From: a bacterium D16-34
Lineage (GTDB): Bacteria > Actinomycetota > Coriobacteriia > Coriobacteriales > Eggerthellaceae
Reading direction: 5' to 3'
Assembly: GCA_003612515.1 (NCBI GenBank)
Contig: RAZB01000009.1
Coordinates: 17,303-81,302, forward strand
Length of the DNA stretch: 64,000 bases
Part shown: piece after piece, positions 36,244 to 44,906 of the stretch
How the letters are laid out: every line of letters starts with the position of its first letter
How positions within the stretch are numbered: position 1 is the stretch's first letter
Notes under the pieces: model-generated
The model's database searches: none
What the model was told of the DNA's origin: nothing
What the model saw: the letters and a program-made list of their open reading frames with translations, nothing else
Translations under genes and position numbers: made by a program

Positions 36244-37305
36244 ATGGCACTGGCTGATGAGTTATGTGCGCTGCAAGCTGAAACGCTTGCTGGCATTGAA
36301 GCGGCCGCCGATACTGCTGCGCTTGATCAGGTGCGCATTAGCGTGCTTGGCAAATCGGGTTCGCTCACGGCATATTTGCGCAATATGGGACAGGTTCCCA
36401 AGGAGCAGCGTGCAGAGGTTGGCAAGACCCTTAATGAGGTTCGCCAAGCAATTGAACAAGCACTCGAGGCTCGTAAAAACACACTTGCAACCGCCGAGCT
36501 TGAGGCTGCAATTGATGCAGCGGCGGTTGATGTTACGCTGCCGGGTCGATCACAACAGATGGGCACTCGTCATCTCATCAATCGCATTACTGATGAGATT
36601 TCTGAGGTGTTTTTAGGTTTGGGATATTCGGTTGCTACCGGTCCTGAGGTTGAAACAGATTACTACAATTTCGAAGCACTCAATGCACCGGCTGATCACC
36701 CTTCGCGTTCTATGCAAGATACGTTTTATGTGCACGATCTTTCTGGCGACGCTTCAACGGTGCGCGGTGAGTCAGATGTGTTGCTTCGCACGCAAACGTC
36801 AGGCGTGCAAGTGCATGCTATGGAAGACCAAGAGCCGCCAATTTATGTTATAGCACCCGGTAAGGTGTATCGCCGCGACGTGGCCGACCCGTCGCATTTG
36901 CCCCAGTTTACGCAGATCGAAGGCTTGGTTGTAGACAAAGGTATCACCTTCGGAGATCTTAAAGGTACGCTGGACTTTTTCTGCAAGCAAATGTTTGGTC
37001 CAGATCGCAAGACGCGTTTTCGTGCACACTATTTTCCTTTTACCGAGCCGTCGGCTGAGGTGGATGTAAGTTGTGGAATTTGCCATGGCGAAGGATGCCG
37101 TTTTTGCAAGGGCACCGGCTGGCTTGAAATCTTAGGGTGCGGCATGGTGGATTCGAATGTTTTGCGCTATTCAGGCATTGATCCTGAAGTTTATTCGGGC
37201 TTTGCCTTTGGTGTTGGCGTTGAGCGCGTAGCTTGCTTGAAATATAACGTACCCGATTTGCGTATGCTGCTTGAAGGCGACATGCGTTTCTTGCGACAGT
37301 TCTAA
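36244..37305 (+). CDS. pheS: Phenylalanine-tRNA ligase alpha subunit
   Basis: A 353-residue class II synthetase subunit. The N-terminal coiled-coil (about 1-85) binds tRNA; the catalytic domain includes GTRHLINRITDEI, DTFYVHD, VYRRDVADPSHLPQFTQIEG (motif 2) and the motif 3 end GFAFGVGVERVACLKY. Together with PheT it charges tRNA-Phe. The ATG follows an aaagg SD and sits at the end of a T-box leader. pheT starts 12 bases downstream. Confidence 0.97.
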   Translation: MALADELCALQAETLAGIEAAADTAALDQVRISVLGKSGSLTAYLRNMGQVPKEQRAEVGKTLNEVRQAIEQALEARKNTLATAELEAAIDAAAVDVTLPGRSQQMGTRHLINRITDEISEVFLGLGYSVATGPEVETDYYNFEALNAPADHPSRSMQDTFYVHDLSGDASTVRGESDVLLRTQTSGVQVHAMEDQEPPIYVIAPGKVYRRDVADPSHLPQFTQIEGLVVDKGITFGDLKGTLDFFCKQMFGPDRKTRFRAHYFPFTEPSAEVDVSCGICHGEGCRFCKGTGWLEILGCGMVDSNVLRYSGIDPEVYSGFAFGVGVERVACLKYNVPDLRMLLEGDMRFLRQF

Positions 37306-37317
37306 AGGAGACCATGT

Positions 37318-39768
37318 ATGAAAGTATCATTGAACTGGCTCTCTGAATATGTTGAAGTGCCAAATGACGTCAAGGCGTTTTGTGACAAACTTGACCTGAC
37401 TGGTACTGGTGTTGAGGGCGTCGAGACGCTTGGTGAAGCGTTTGAAAATATCGTTGTGGGTGAGGTCGTTTCATGTGACGATCACCCAGACAGCGATCAT
37501 TTGCATGTATTAAGCGTCAATGTTGGCGAAGATGAGCCGCTTCAAATTGTATGCGGAGCGCCAAATGCAGCAGCAGACAAAAAGGTTGTTGTGGCAAAGA
37601 TTGGTGCGGTTTTGCCTGGTGACTTCAGCATCAAGAAGTCGAAATTGCGCGGCGTGACCAGCTGTGGCATGTGCTGCTCTGAGCGAGAGTTAGGCTTGAG
37701 TGGCAATCATGAAGGTATCTGGATTTTGCCTGAGGATGCACCGGTTGGCATGCCGCTTTCTCACTATATATCCAATACTGATACCGTCCTTGATTTAGAG
37801 ATTACCCCGAATCGTCCCGATTGCTTATCTATGGTAGGCATGGCGCGTGAAGTGGGCGCTATGTATCAGCATGATTACACTTCACCCCTTGTGAAAATGG
37901 CCGAGCGTATGGCTGAATTTGAGCAAGGTGCTGACGTTTCAGATCTTGTGTCGGTTGACGTGGTGGACTTTGATCGCTGTCCGCGCTATACCGCGCGCGT
38001 AGTTGATAATGTCAAAATCGGTCCAAGCCCGGCATGGCTTGCTGAGCGCGTGACGGCTGCAGGTGCTCGTTCTATCAACAACGTCGTTGATGTCACTAAC
38101 TACATCATGTTTTTGTTTGGGCAACCTTTGCACGCGTTTGACTATGACAAGCTCATGGAAAAAGATGGACGCGTTCGTATTGTTGTTCGTCCTGCTCAAG
38201 ATGGCGAAGAATTCACCACGCTTGATGGCGAAGAGCGTGTGCTTACCTCTGATATGACTGTTATCGCCACCCCCGAGCGCGCGATTGCGCTTGCGGGTGT
38301 TATGGGTGGCCTTGAGACCGAGGTAACCGACGAGACCACCTCGGTGCTTTTGGAGGCTGCGGCATTTAGTCGTGCTCATACGTCGCGCACAAGCCGAAAT
38401 CTTGGCTTGATCAGCGAGTCTTCTATGCGCTATGAACGCGGCGTGGATGATGTGCCCGTTGAACTGATTAGCCAAGCAGCTTGCGCGCTTTTGGCTGAGG
38501 TCTCAGGTGGTACGGTGCGCCCAGGTGTGGTTGATGTGCATGATGCGCTTACGATGCCAATTGATCTGGAATTTCGAATTGATAGATTCTGTGCCATGAT
38601 GGGTGCTGATATTCCAAAAGACTTTATTGTGGATATCTTGAAGCGTTTGGGTTGTGAGGTTGCAAGCACACAAGATTCAAACGTTTTGGCAGTTGTTGCT
38701 CCAACGTTTCGTCCTGATCTTGAGCGTGAAATTGATTTGTATGAAGAGGTTTTGCGCTTGTGGGGCATGGATAGGGTTGAGGCAACGCTTCCCGGTGGTC
38801 GTGGCCGATTTGGTGTTCGCAGTGCTGAGGAGCATGCGCTTGAAAAGATTAACGCCACGCTTCGTGCAAGTGGCCTCAACGAGACGATGACCTATTCGTT
38901 TGCAGAACCCACTGAGCTTGATCATTTGCGCATGAACAAGGACGATCTTGGTCAGGCAGTTGAGCTGCTCAATCCGCTTAATGCGGAGCAATCGGTTATG
39001 CGTCAAAGCATTATCCCTGGTCTGTTGCGCAGCGTTGCCTACAACCAAAGCCGTGGCGTTTCAAACATTCAGCTGTATGAAACGGGCAAGGTCTTCTTTG
39101 CACACGAAGGAAAGAAAAAGCCTAAAGAGCGCATGCGAGTTGCTGGTGTTATGGCCGGTGCTATGACTGATCCTGGCTGGAATGTGGAATCTGCGCAGTT
39201 TGATTTCTTTGACGGCAAAGGTGTTGTGGAAAATATCGCACGCGAACTTGCGCTGCCAAAAGTTCGCTTTAAAGCGCTTGAGGCGAATGAGGCACCGCAT
39301 TTGCAACCGGGTCGTGCAGCTCAAGTGCTCAGTGGGGGCACGGTGCTTGGTTGGGTTGGTGAGCTGCACCCGTTGTCAGTGCGCAATTTCGACATACAAG
39401 GGCCAGTAGTTGCTTTCGAGCTTGATTTTGACGCTTTAGGTAAAGCTTTGCGCCCTGCTCGCGATTATAAAGATGTGCCGGTATTCCCAGCGGTTGCTAT
39501 TGATGTCGCGTTTGTGGTTGATGAGGGCATCTCCCACGAAAAGCTTGTGCAATGCATGAGCAGTGCTGGTGGAAAGTTGCTCGATGATGTTCAGCTGTTT
39601 GATGTGTATCGCGATGAAGAGCGCGTGGGCAAGAATAAGAAATCAATGGCCTATGCGCTTACCTATCGCGCACCTGATCGTACGCTCACTGGCGAAGAAG
39701 TTGATAAAACTCACGAGCGTCTTGTGAAGAAGGTGTGCGCAGCGCTTGGTGCTGAAGTACGTGGCTAA
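37318..39768 (+). CDS. pheT: Phenylalanine-tRNA ligase beta subunit
   Basis: An 816-residue subunit of the full bacterial length. It begins MKVSLNWLSEYVEV, followed by the EMAP-like tRNA-binding domain (about 40-150), B3/B4 editing domain with its usual TNYIMFLFGQPLHAFD, B5 domain around 410-475 and the C-terminal anticodon-binding ferredoxin-like fold ending around RAPDRTLTGEEVD. It binds tRNA-Phe and hydrolyses mischarged Tyr-tRNA-Phe. SD aaagga precedes the ATG. A 10-bp GC-rich hairpin (39808-39831) follows. Confidence 0.97.
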   Translation: MKVSLNWLSEYVEVPNDVKAFCDKLDLTGTGVEGVETLGEAFENIVVGEVVSCDDHPDSDHLHVLSVNVGEDEPLQIVCGAPNAAADKKVVVAKIGAVLPGDFSIKKSKLRGVTSCGMCCSERELGLSGNHEGIWILPEDAPVGMPLSHYISNTDTVLDLEITPNRPDCLSMVGMAREVGAMYQHDYTSPLVKMAERMAEFEQGADVSDLVSVDVVDFDRCPRYTARVVDNVKIGPSPAWLAERVTAAGARSINNVVDVTNYIMFLFGQPLHAFDYDKLMEKDGRVRIVVRPAQDGEEFTTLDGEERVLTSDMTVIATPERAIALAGVMGGLETEVTDETTSVLLEAAAFSRAHTSRTSRNLGLISESSMRYERGVDDVPVELISQAACALLAEVSGGTVRPGVVDVHDALTMPIDLEFRIDRFCAMMGADIPKDFIVDILKRLGCEVASTQDSNVLAVVAPTFRPDLEREIDLYEEVLRLWGMDRVEATLPGGRGRFGVRSAEEHALEKINATLRASGLNETMTYSFAEPTELDHLRMNKDDLGQAVELLNPLNAEQSVMRQSIIPGLLRSVAYNQSRGVSNIQLYETGKVFFAHEGKKKPKERMRVAGVMAGAMTDPGWNVESAQFDFFDGKGVVENIARELALPKVRFKALEANEAPHLQPGRAAQVLSGGTVLGWVGELHPLSVRNFDIQGPVVAFELDFDALGKALRPARDYKDVPVFPAVAIDVAFVVDEGISHEKLVQCMSSAGGKLLDDVQLFDVYRDEERVGKNKKSMAYALTYRAPDRTLTGEEVDKTHERLVKKVCAALGAEVRG

Positions 39769-39807
39769 AAGACTTCGTGCATAATAAGGATAGTTAGGCA
39801 TATATAT

Positions 39808-39834
39808 AAGCGGCGGGGCATCCCGCCGCTTCCT
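39808..39834 (+). terminator. Hairpin after pheT
   Basis: Perfect 10-bp stem aagcggcggg / cccgccgctt with a four-base loop. It lacks a T-run (cctatg follows), so it may be a weak terminator or RNA-stability element. Confidence 0.6.
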
Positions 39835-39855
39835 ATGCGAAATGGGGATCATAGA

Positions 39856-40716
39856 GTGGCTTTACGAATTGCAATTGTCACAGATACGAATAGCGGTGTT
39901 ATGGCAGATGCGGCGCAAGAGTTGGGAATTCATGTCGTTCCGATGCCGTTTGTTGTTGATGGCCAGGAATGCTATGAAGGCGTCAATTTGGAGTCTTCGC
40001 ACTTTTATGAGCGTCAAGAACAGGGTGCAGTTATAGCCACTTCACAGCCGTCAATTGCAAAGTTGCAAAACCTGTGGGATAAACTTTTGCAAACCCATGA
40101 TGAGATTGTCTATATTCCCATGTCAAGCGGCCTGTCTGGCTCATGCGATACCGCGCGTCATCTTGCAAGCAACTATGATGGTGCGGTAGAGGTTGCAGAC
40201 TGTATGCGCATTTCAGTAACACAACGCGAAGCGGCTCTCGATGCGCTTCGGTGGGCGAAAGCGGGCATGAGCGCCGCTCAAATTCGCCAACGTTTAGAAG
40301 CAGATAGACTTGAGGCAAGTATCTATATCATGGTCGATACCATGGAGTATCTGCGTAAAGGCGGACGTATTTCGCCAGCTGCTGGTGCCATTGGATCGCT
40401 TCTCAAGATCAAGCCAGTGTTGCAAATTCAAGGTGACAAGCTTGATGCATTTAGTGTTGCAAAGTCGCTTAAGGCTGCAAAACGCACTATGCTTGCAGCA
40501 CTTGAAAAAGATATTCATGAGCGCTTTGCTGGTGTTGATAAAGTTCATTTATATGTGGCGCATACTAACCGCTCAGAAGATGCTCACGCCTTGGCTCAAG
40601 AAATGAAAGAGCGTTTTGTAAGCGACGATGTTTTCGTAGATCAATTGCCGCTGAGCATTGCTTGTCATACCGGAGCAGGCGCTTTGGGTGTAGGATGTGC
40701 ACGTATTTTGTCTTAA
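39856..40716 (+). CDS. DegV family fatty-acid-binding protein
   Basis: A 286-residue protein. IAIVTDTNSGV opens the N-terminal domain, and ATSQPSIAKLQ, YIPMSSGLSGSCDTA and YIMVDTMEYLRKGGRIS are the DegV/FakB signature segments that bind a fatty-acid carboxylate. FakB proteins hold fatty acids for phosphorylation by the kinase FakA; no FakA gene is in the window. I choose GTG 39856 with gggga 8 bases upstream; ATG 39835 lies directly after the pheT hairpin and lacks an SD. The methionine aminopeptidase gene follows after 15 bases, so they may share a transcript. Confidence 0.9.
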   Translation: MALRIAIVTDTNSGVMADAAQELGIHVVPMPFVVDGQECYEGVNLESSHFYERQEQGAVIATSQPSIAKLQNLWDKLLQTHDEIVYIPMSSGLSGSCDTARHLASNYDGAVEVADCMRISVTQREAALDALRWAKAGMSAAQIRQRLEADRLEASIYIMVDTMEYLRKGGRISPAAGAIGSLLKIKPVLQIQGDKLDAFSVAKSLKAAKRTMLAALEKDIHERFAGVDKVHLYVAHTNRSEDAHALAQEMKERFVSDDVFVDQLPLSIACHTGAGALGVGCARILS

Positions 40717-40731
40717 TAAGAGGAGTTTAGA

Positions 40732-41616
40732 ATGTATGACGGATTGCCTCGCCTCGGCCGCAATGACGAATGCTGGTGTGGAAGCGGTAAAAAATATAAG
40801 AAGTGTCACCTCGCTTTTGATGACAAGTTGCAGGCTTTGTACGATGAAGGTTATGAGGTTCCTTCGCGCGATATGCTCAAAACTCCAGAAGATATCGAAG
40901 GTATAAAGCGTTCTGCAAAGATTAATATTGGTGTGTTGGATATGGTTTCTGAGCGCATTGGCGAAGGCGTCAATACCCAGCAGATCGATCAGTGGATTTA
41001 TGACTACACTGTTGAACGCGGTGGCATTCCGGCGGATCTTAACTATGAAGGATTCCCAAAGAGCGTGTGCACCTCTATCAATGAAGTGGTTTGTCATGGC
41101 ATTCCAAGTGAATCTGATGTGCTTCAATCCGGTGATATTGTCAATGTTGATTGCTCGACTATTTTGGATGGATACTTTTCCGATTCTTCGCGCATGTTTT
41201 GCATAGGAGAGGTAACGCCAGAAAGAAAGCGCCTGGTAGAAGAAACGAAAAAAGCGCTTGAGGCGGGGCTTGCTGCAATTAAGCCTTGGGGCTTTTTGGG
41301 TGATATTGGAGCTGCGGTAAAGGCATATGCAAACTCATGTGGATTTAGCGTAGTGCGTGAGTTTGGCGGTCACGGCATTGGTTTTGAGTTTCATGAAGAC
41401 CCCTTTGTGAGCCACGTATCTGAAGCTGGCACAGGAATGATTTTGGTTCCTGGTCTTGTCTTTACTGTCGAACCAATGGTTAATGCGGGAAAACAAACAA
41501 TTGATATGTCTGATCCGAATGGATGGACGGTACGTACGAAAGACCGCTCGGATTCAGCGCAATGGGAAGTGCAGCTCGTTATTACTGAGGATGGTTACGA
41601 ACTGCTTTCCTGGTAA
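40732..41616 (+). CDS. map: Type I methionine aminopeptidase with N-terminal SEC-C zinc motif
   Basis: A 294-residue enzyme. Residues 14-26, CWCGSGKKYKKCH, form a SEC-C zinc-binding motif. The catalytic domain has its five metal ligands Asp140, Asp151, His214, Glu247 and Glu279 and the substrate His in VVCHGIPSE. It removes the initiator Met from new proteins in the cytoplasm. The SEC-C extension is known in some MAP-1 enzymes and is thought to help ribosome binding. SD aggag precedes the ATG. Downstream, 218 bases hold a LexA-like palindrome and the next gene pair. Confidence 0.95.
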   Translation: MYDGLPRLGRNDECWCGSGKKYKKCHLAFDDKLQALYDEGYEVPSRDMLKTPEDIEGIKRSAKINIGVLDMVSERIGEGVNTQQIDQWIYDYTVERGGIPADLNYEGFPKSVCTSINEVVCHGIPSESDVLQSGDIVNVDCSTILDGYFSDSSRMFCIGEVTPERKRLVEETKKALEAGLAAIKPWGFLGDIGAAVKAYANSCGFSVVREFGGHGIGFEFHEDPFVSHVSEAGTGMILVPGLVFTVEPMVNAGKQTIDMSDPNGWTVRTKDRSDSAQWEVQLVITEDGYELLSW

Positions 41617-41662
41617 AACAGAGACTGTGCTCACCAGTTCTTACAATTTCCTTAAGACTGCG

Positions 41663-41690
41663 AAATATACAAACATATGTTCGTATATTT
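41663..41690. promoter_or_regulatory. 28-bp palindrome containing a LexA-like (SOS) box
   Basis: aaatatac (41663-41670) and gtatattt (41683-41690) flank aaacatatgttc, giving a 28-bp palindrome with one mismatched pair. The core caaacatatgttcg (41670-41683) differs from the Gram-positive SOS consensus CGAACRNRYGTTCG at one base. TATACT at 41693 could be the -10 of the same promoter, so a bound repressor would block it. Identification as LexA rather than another dimeric repressor is inference. Confidence 0.6.
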
Positions 41691-41834
41691 GATATACTTG
41701 TGCCATTATCAATAGCGCATAAGCTTCTATCGCACAGTTATCAGTCATGACTACATACTTGCAACAAGACAGAGCGTTTCGCTCGGTATGAGTTTGTGCG
41801 TCTTTCTAAACTTTCTGTAAAGGAGCGCAGTATT

Positions 41835-42152
41835 ATGATGTCCTATTCTTCGTCTTTTCCGCGTATCTCTGGTGATTGTTTTGATAAAGATCCATCTTCT
41901 GGCTTAACAGGTAATTTCACGAACAAACAGGAAACTTATCCTCAATCTCTTGTTCTTGTGGACATCTTGCCTGTTGAGTGCCTTACACCACAGGAGATGG
42001 TTGAATTTGAGTATTTGTCGGCTCGCTCCCCAACGTTTGATGACATGCTTGATGCTGCAACTTTAGGCACCAAAATTTCTTGTGTAGCCTTGCTCAGCTC
42101 AGAGCAAATCACCCAGATGATTAAGGGGATCTCGCATGACAGTTTCGTTTGA
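41835..42152 (+). CDS. Uncharacterised small protein, first gene of a LexA-box-linked pair
   Basis: A 105-residue protein I do not recognise. It starts with a Ser-rich stretch (MMSYSSSFPRISGD), has no signal peptide or membrane segment, and its second half (SLVLVDILPVECLTPQEMVE, then SPTFDDMLDAATLG) could be helical. ATG 41835 is preceded by aaaggag at a spacing of nine. Its 3' end overlaps the next gene by 17 bases, so translation is probably coupled. The only regulatory sequence upstream is the LexA-like palindrome, which suggests induction by DNA damage. The small size and partner resemble an accessory protein rather than an enzyme. Confidence 0.65.
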   Translation: MMSYSSSFPRISGDCFDKDPSSGLTGNFTNKQETYPQSLVLVDILPVECLTPQEMVEFEYLSARSPTFDDMLDAATLGTKISCVALLSSEQITQMIKGISHDSFV

Positions 42153-42951
42153 TCGATCGGTATTTGCTCACGCAGATGATCAGGCGCAAGTTAGTTTGCT
42201 AGAGGCTTTAATGGCATGTGAACTTGGTGCTTTTACCGATGCACTTTGCAAGCTTGTTTCTTTGCAAGAAAGAATTCGCATAGGCAAGAAGATGCGAAGA
42301 AAGCTTTGTGATCATACTGAAAACGTGTTTGCTTATCTTGAGTGCTCGTTTGGGTCTTTAAAGCAAGAAAACGCAGCATTCATTTTTCCGAGAGAAAGAC
42401 TCTATCCGCAAAAAGAAGGGCAAGCGACATGCTTTGTAACAGCACAATGTATGACGTACAAACCTTTCGACTTGAGAACCTATATGCCTGCAACCTGCGA
42501 AAAGGCTATGGATGACTCATACATTATTATGCCGCGTTGTATTATTTCGCTTGCGTTGCTGCCGTGGAGCTATGCGCTTTCTAGTAGCGTGTGTTTTTCT
42601 CGGGAACTTTGTAAGGCGGAGCGTTATGAATTGCTTGCGAGCGCCTATCGATCCATAACCTTTTTTGGGTTTGATGAGCAAACAGTCTCAGAAGGTCAGG
42701 AGCGTGAACGAAAACGAAGGCTCAAGCAGGGGGTTGTTGCCCCGCTTATGGCAGAAGATACAAGTGAGCTGTATCGGAGTCAAATTCGCAAAACACAAGA
42801 AGAGTTTGCTTTTGCCCAAGCGCTTGATTTAGATGGTGAAGTGTGGCAAGAACGCTTACACCAAGCTCATGTGATGCAACGTATTGTAGATCTTAACGAT
42901 TATATTGATGATCAATGCTTGGCACGTTTTGATACTTGCAATCGTATGTAA
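42136..42951 (+). CDS. Uncharacterised 271-residue protein, second gene of the LexA-box-linked pair
   Basis: A soluble protein of unknown family, 271 residues long. It is rich in Cys (about ten) and Glu. A central block, CIISLALLPWSYALSS followed by YRSITFFGFDEQTV, is faintly like DUF6557-type proteins (the ITFFGF-E pattern), but I cannot confirm this. The region about 190-205 is highly basic (ERERKRRLKQG), and the C-terminal 60 residues look helical. No nuclease, polymerase or toxin motif is visible. It overlaps the 105-residue gene by 17 bases and ends before a bidirectional terminator, so the two genes form a closed unit behind a LexA-like box. Confidence 0.7.
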   Translation: MTVSFDRSVFAHADDQAQVSLLEALMACELGAFTDALCKLVSLQERIRIGKKMRRKLCDHTENVFAYLECSFGSLKQENAAFIFPRERLYPQKEGQATCFVTAQCMTYKPFDLRTYMPATCEKAMDDSYIIMPRCIISLALLPWSYALSSSVCFSRELCKAERYELLASAYRSITFFGFDEQTVSEGQERERKRRLKQGVVAPLMAEDTSELYRSQIRKTQEEFAFAQALDLDGEVWQERLHQAHVMQRIVDLNDYIDDQCLARFDTCNRM

Positions 42952-42992
42952 TGGCTGCCGTTGTCCACCTTTGCATGAAATAGTGTTATGAA

Positions 42993-43033
42993 AAACTCCG
43001 GCATGAACAAATGCTCTATGCCGGAGTTTATCT
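42993..43033. terminator. Bidirectional terminator
   Basis: A perfect 12-bp stem aaactccggcat / atgccggagttt with a 13-base loop between convergent genes. A/T runs lie on both sides. Confidence 0.8.
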
Positions 43034-43062
43034 CAAACGTGTCTGAGGAGTGAGGCTGTGTA

Positions 43063-43458
43063 TTAATCAGCAACCTCTTCAAGGGTGATTTCAAAGTTTA
43101 GGTCTTCGCCGGCAAGCTTGTGGTTCATGTCAAGCTCAACAACGCCATTCTCGGCTGAGCGAATAACAACAGGAATCGGACGCCCGCCCGGTCCAAGTAG
43201 ATAGAGTTGTTCGCCTGCTGGAATGCTTTGCACTAACGAGTCATCGCGCTCGCCATAAGCATCTTTTGCTGGGATATGAACCTTTTTAGTTTCTCCAACA
43301 GTCATATCTTCTACAGCTGCATCGAAACCAGGAATCATCTGACCTGCCATGCATACAAACTCAATGGGTTCGCCGCGGTCGAGAGAGGAGTCAAATTTTG
43401 ACCCATCATCTAAGGTGCCAGTGTAGTGCACTTTAACTTTTTTGCCTTTGTTGCTCAT
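43063..43458 (-). CDS. FKBP-type peptidyl-prolyl isomerase (SlyD-like)
   Basis: A 131-residue cytoplasmic FKBP. KVKVHYTGTLDDGSKFDSS opens the barrel, GQMIPGFDAAVEDMTVGE lines the active site, and an insert of about 45 residues (the chaperone flap of SlyD) follows IPAKDAYGERDD. The His-rich SlyD tail is absent, so nickel binding is not indicated. It speeds proline isomerisation and chaperones folding. SD aaagga precedes the ATG. It lies 18 bases after the glutamate-cysteine ligase gene on the same strand and is probably co-transcribed. Confidence 0.92.
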   Translation of the reverse strand: MSNKGKKVKVHYTGTLDDGSKFDSSLDRGEPIEFVCMAGQMIPGFDAAVEDMTVGETKKVHIPAKDAYGERDDSLVQSIPAGEQLYLLGPGGRPIPVVIRSAENGVVELDMNHKLAGEDLNFEITLEEVAD

Positions 43459-43476
43459 TGCTACTGTCCTTTCGGC

Positions 43477-44766
43477 TTATTGATTAAACTCACTGGTTTC
43501 AGCGAGTGTTTTACGTTGTTTAACTAATTGAGCAAGCGGCTCAAGATAGCTTTTGTCCTCATCGGTTAAAGCGGTTTTCGCAAGAGAAATAATTGTATCG
43601 CATAGTTCAGAAACCGGTTTGCCATAGACGTTTGCCTCATAGCCCTTTTGCATCAGTGCCTTTTTGGCTGCGAGAAAATCATCTTTGCCAACGCTTGTAA
43701 ATAGTGCTTCTAGTGCATCAAGATTGGCTGGCGAATAAAACAGTCCCTTAATGAGTGCCGCATAAGCTATAACATAGGGGATAGGCATGCTATCTGCTGG
43801 ACGAATCTCAATATAGGTTTTGAGTCGAACATCAGTAAAGAACATGGATAAGGCATGCTCAACTTCTGCTTGCGTCATTGTCCTTTCTGCATATATTTCG
43901 CCAAAGGTACGGTCGTCATAACACCAACTGTTTTGTGTGCATGGTACAAGAATAGCAGGCGTATCTAATACATATTCTGCATATTTGCGCAACGTGAAAT
44001 CAGGGTCAAGGGCACCTGTTACCAGACCGCATCTATCAGGGTCAACATGTTCCCACATAGATGTTCTCATCATGAAATGATCGCGCGGTTTTCCTTCATA
44101 GATTGGCGCGTTGTCACACATAAGCGAAAGGATTGGCACGAGTGCAAAAGCTATGCGTATTTTTCGCAAGCAATCAGCAACAGATGTGTAATCAATTGAG
44201 ATTTGCGTTGAAGCTGATCCTCTCATCATGCAAGGTCCGTCGGTATCGCGCTCACTGAGATACATATTCATGAATTGATAGCGGCGTTTCGGGATCAATT
44301 CAAGTGTGCGAGCTTTTGCTGTTGGGTTATAGCCAACAGGGACAATGTGCTTGTTGTAAGGGGAAAGTATGGCGTTGACTTCGTCTTCAAAAGCATTAAA
44401 GCATTCGTCTGCTTTTGTAAGGGAGGTAAAAGGTCCAGCAGACAATTCAAGCTGCGCTGCAGGTTCAATAGTAATAGCTTCGCTCGGACGACTAACCCCT
44501 AAAATGTCCCCACGGTCATCTTGGGTTATGCGGGTGTAAGTTTTGCTTAACTGATGAAGAAGCCAAGCTACGCCGTGGTCATCAGAATAGCCAACGGGAG
44601 TCAAGTTGTTATTGAGGACAATATGCTCAAGCTCAATGCCAAGAGCTAAAGGCGCTTCTGCTGACTTAATGCCGCTTTCAAAATATGCAACAATGGCATC
44701 GAGATTACTTTGACGTGCCGGCTGTGGTTTTGTTTGTTCCTGTTGCTGCTTAGTTGTTTTATCCAT
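43477..44766 (-). CDS. Glutamate-cysteine ligase, GCS2 family
   Basis: A 429-residue enzyme of the GCS2 branch found in actinobacteria and plants. After a Gln/Lys-rich N terminus, GIELEHIVL holds the first metal/ATP ligands. TIEPAAQLELSAGPF, DGPCMMRGSASTQISID and YIEIRPADSMP are typical active-site stretches. It joins the gamma-carboxyl of Glu to Cys to give gamma-glutamylcysteine. No glutathione synthetase or ergothioneine genes are in the window, so the dipeptide itself may be the thiol used, or the enzyme may belong to another pathway. It lies just upstream of the FKBP gene. A divergent dehydratase gene starts 140 bases away. Confidence 0.85.
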   Translation of the reverse strand: MDKTTKQQQEQTKPQPARQSNLDAIVAYFESGIKSAEAPLALGIELEHIVLNNNLTPVGYSDDHGVAWLLHQLSKTYTRITQDDRGDILGVSRPSEAITIEPAAQLELSAGPFTSLTKADECFNAFEDEVNAILSPYNKHIVPVGYNPTAKARTLELIPKRRYQFMNMYLSERDTDGPCMMRGSASTQISIDYTSVADCLRKIRIAFALVPILSLMCDNAPIYEGKPRDHFMMRTSMWEHVDPDRCGLVTGALDPDFTLRKYAEYVLDTPAILVPCTQNSWCYDDRTFGEIYAERTMTQAEVEHALSMFFTDVRLKTYIEIRPADSMPIPYVIAYAALIKGLFYSPANLDALEALFTSVGKDDFLAAKKALMQKGYEANVYGKPVSELCDTIISLAKTALTDEDKSYLEPLAQLVKQRKTLAETSEFNQ

Positions 44767-44906
44767 GTATCGCGCTCTCTGTTGGTTTTATTTCCTTAAA
44801 ATCCTACGTTAGTTTGTATACAATAGCTTCAGGATTGCTGAGCTTGTCGGCAAAACGAAACCAATTCAAAACAATTTCTTCTGTATTACATTAAGGCGAA
44901 ACGTAT

